Part shown: in pieces, positions 19,771 to 20,000 of the stretch
Numbering within the stretch: the stretch's first letter is position 1
Layout: the number at the start of each line of letters is the position of its first letter
DNA from: Neocallimastix lanati (nom. inval.)
Lineage: Eukaryota > Neocallimastigomycota > Neocallimastigomycetes > Neocallimastigales > Neocallimastigaceae
NCBI GenBank assembly: GCA_016946835.1
Contig: JACVTC010000027.1
Location: 357,501 to 377,500, forward strand
Reading direction: 5' to 3'
DNA: 20,000 nucleotides
The notes under the pieces: model-generated
What the model was told of the DNA's origin: nothing
The model's database searches: none
The model's input: only the letters and a program-made list of their open reading frames with translations
Position numbers and translations under genes: made by a program

Positions 19771-20000
19771 CTATTTTTTTTTTTTTTTTGTAATATTTTT
19801 GTAATTTTTTTATAATTTTTTTATAATTTTTTATTTTATTTTTTTTTTTTTATTTTTTATTTTTTATTTGTTTATTTATTAATTTTTTTTTTTTTTTTTA
19901 ATTTTTTTTTTTTTTTTTATTTTTATAATATTTAAAGTTTCATATTTTTTGATTTAGTTATTTTTTCAAAAAAAAAAAATTTTTTATTACAATTTTTTTT
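19771..20000 (-). other. Intron upstream of the repeat-protein exon (continues off window)
   Basis: Poly(T), (ATTTT)-like and (TTTA) sequence on the plus strand with no coding potential. It ends at the AAATAG acceptor. A GTAATA word near 19990 (minus sense) could be a donor, but the flanking sequence there does not look coding, so the donor is probably beyond the edge. Confidence 0.5.

Noticed and set aside
1-20000. tRNA, rRNA, CRISPR array or intact transposon
   Set aside because: No T-loop-like GGTTCGAATCC word with a cloverleaf, no rRNA-like sequence, no spaced non-AT repeats, and no transposase, integrase or reverse-transcriptase motif was seen.

Overview
The window is eukaryotic and extremely AT-rich. 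Non-coding DNA is almost entirely A/T, with homopolymer runs of 30-45 bases and long (ATTTT)n, (TAA)n and (TTTA)n arrays. The genes stand out as islands of higher sequence complexity, with A/T-ending codons and short GT-AG introns whose donors read GTAAWW or GTATGT. This base composition, together with the gene content, fits an anaerobic gut fungus (Neocallimastigomycota) best. That assignment is an inference; a dictyostelid or another AT-rich protist cannot be excluded from the sequence alone.

Three protein-coding genes can be supported. (1) Positions 43-3715, minus strand: eight spliced exons give 300 continuous codons of a WD40 beta-propeller protein recognisable as Swd1/RBBP5, a core subunit of the COMPASS/Set1-MLL histone H3K4 methyltransferase. 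Its 3' end lies beyond the left edge. (2) Positions 11170-13683, plus strand: four exons give a complete 681-residue REXO1/Rex3-type DEDDh 3'-5' RNA exonuclease with an N-terminal zinc finger. (3) Positions 17300-19770, minus strand: the long last exon of a probably secreted, Glu-rich repeat protein with a Cys-containing head, an array of 29-residue repeats and a Pro-rich tail. Its first exon or exons lie off the right edge, and no function is recognised.

Genes 1 and 2 are divergent, separated by about 7.45 kb (3716-11169) of low-complexity DNA. That interval holds a degenerate trinucleotide block (about 4380-5060), a 38-bp perfect palindrome (6360-6397), two minisatellites (7680-8030 and 8285-8640), repeated quasi-palindromes (8798-9301), and a few short islands that look like decayed or isolated exons (5586-5838 plus, 7110-7297 minus, 8128-8238 plus). 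Genes 2 and 3 are convergent, separated by 3.6 kb of A/T tracts with no supportable gene.

The three genes do not form a pathway. The two recognised ones are housekeeping nuclear functions (chromatin methylation, RNA 3'-end trimming). No rRNA, tRNA, CRISPR array or intact transposon was seen. The most notable points are the splice-resolved models with 19-nt and 28-nt microexons, the recently homogenised 87-bp coding repeat that is open on both strands, and an out-of-frame ATG plus poly(A) run directly before the exonuclease start.
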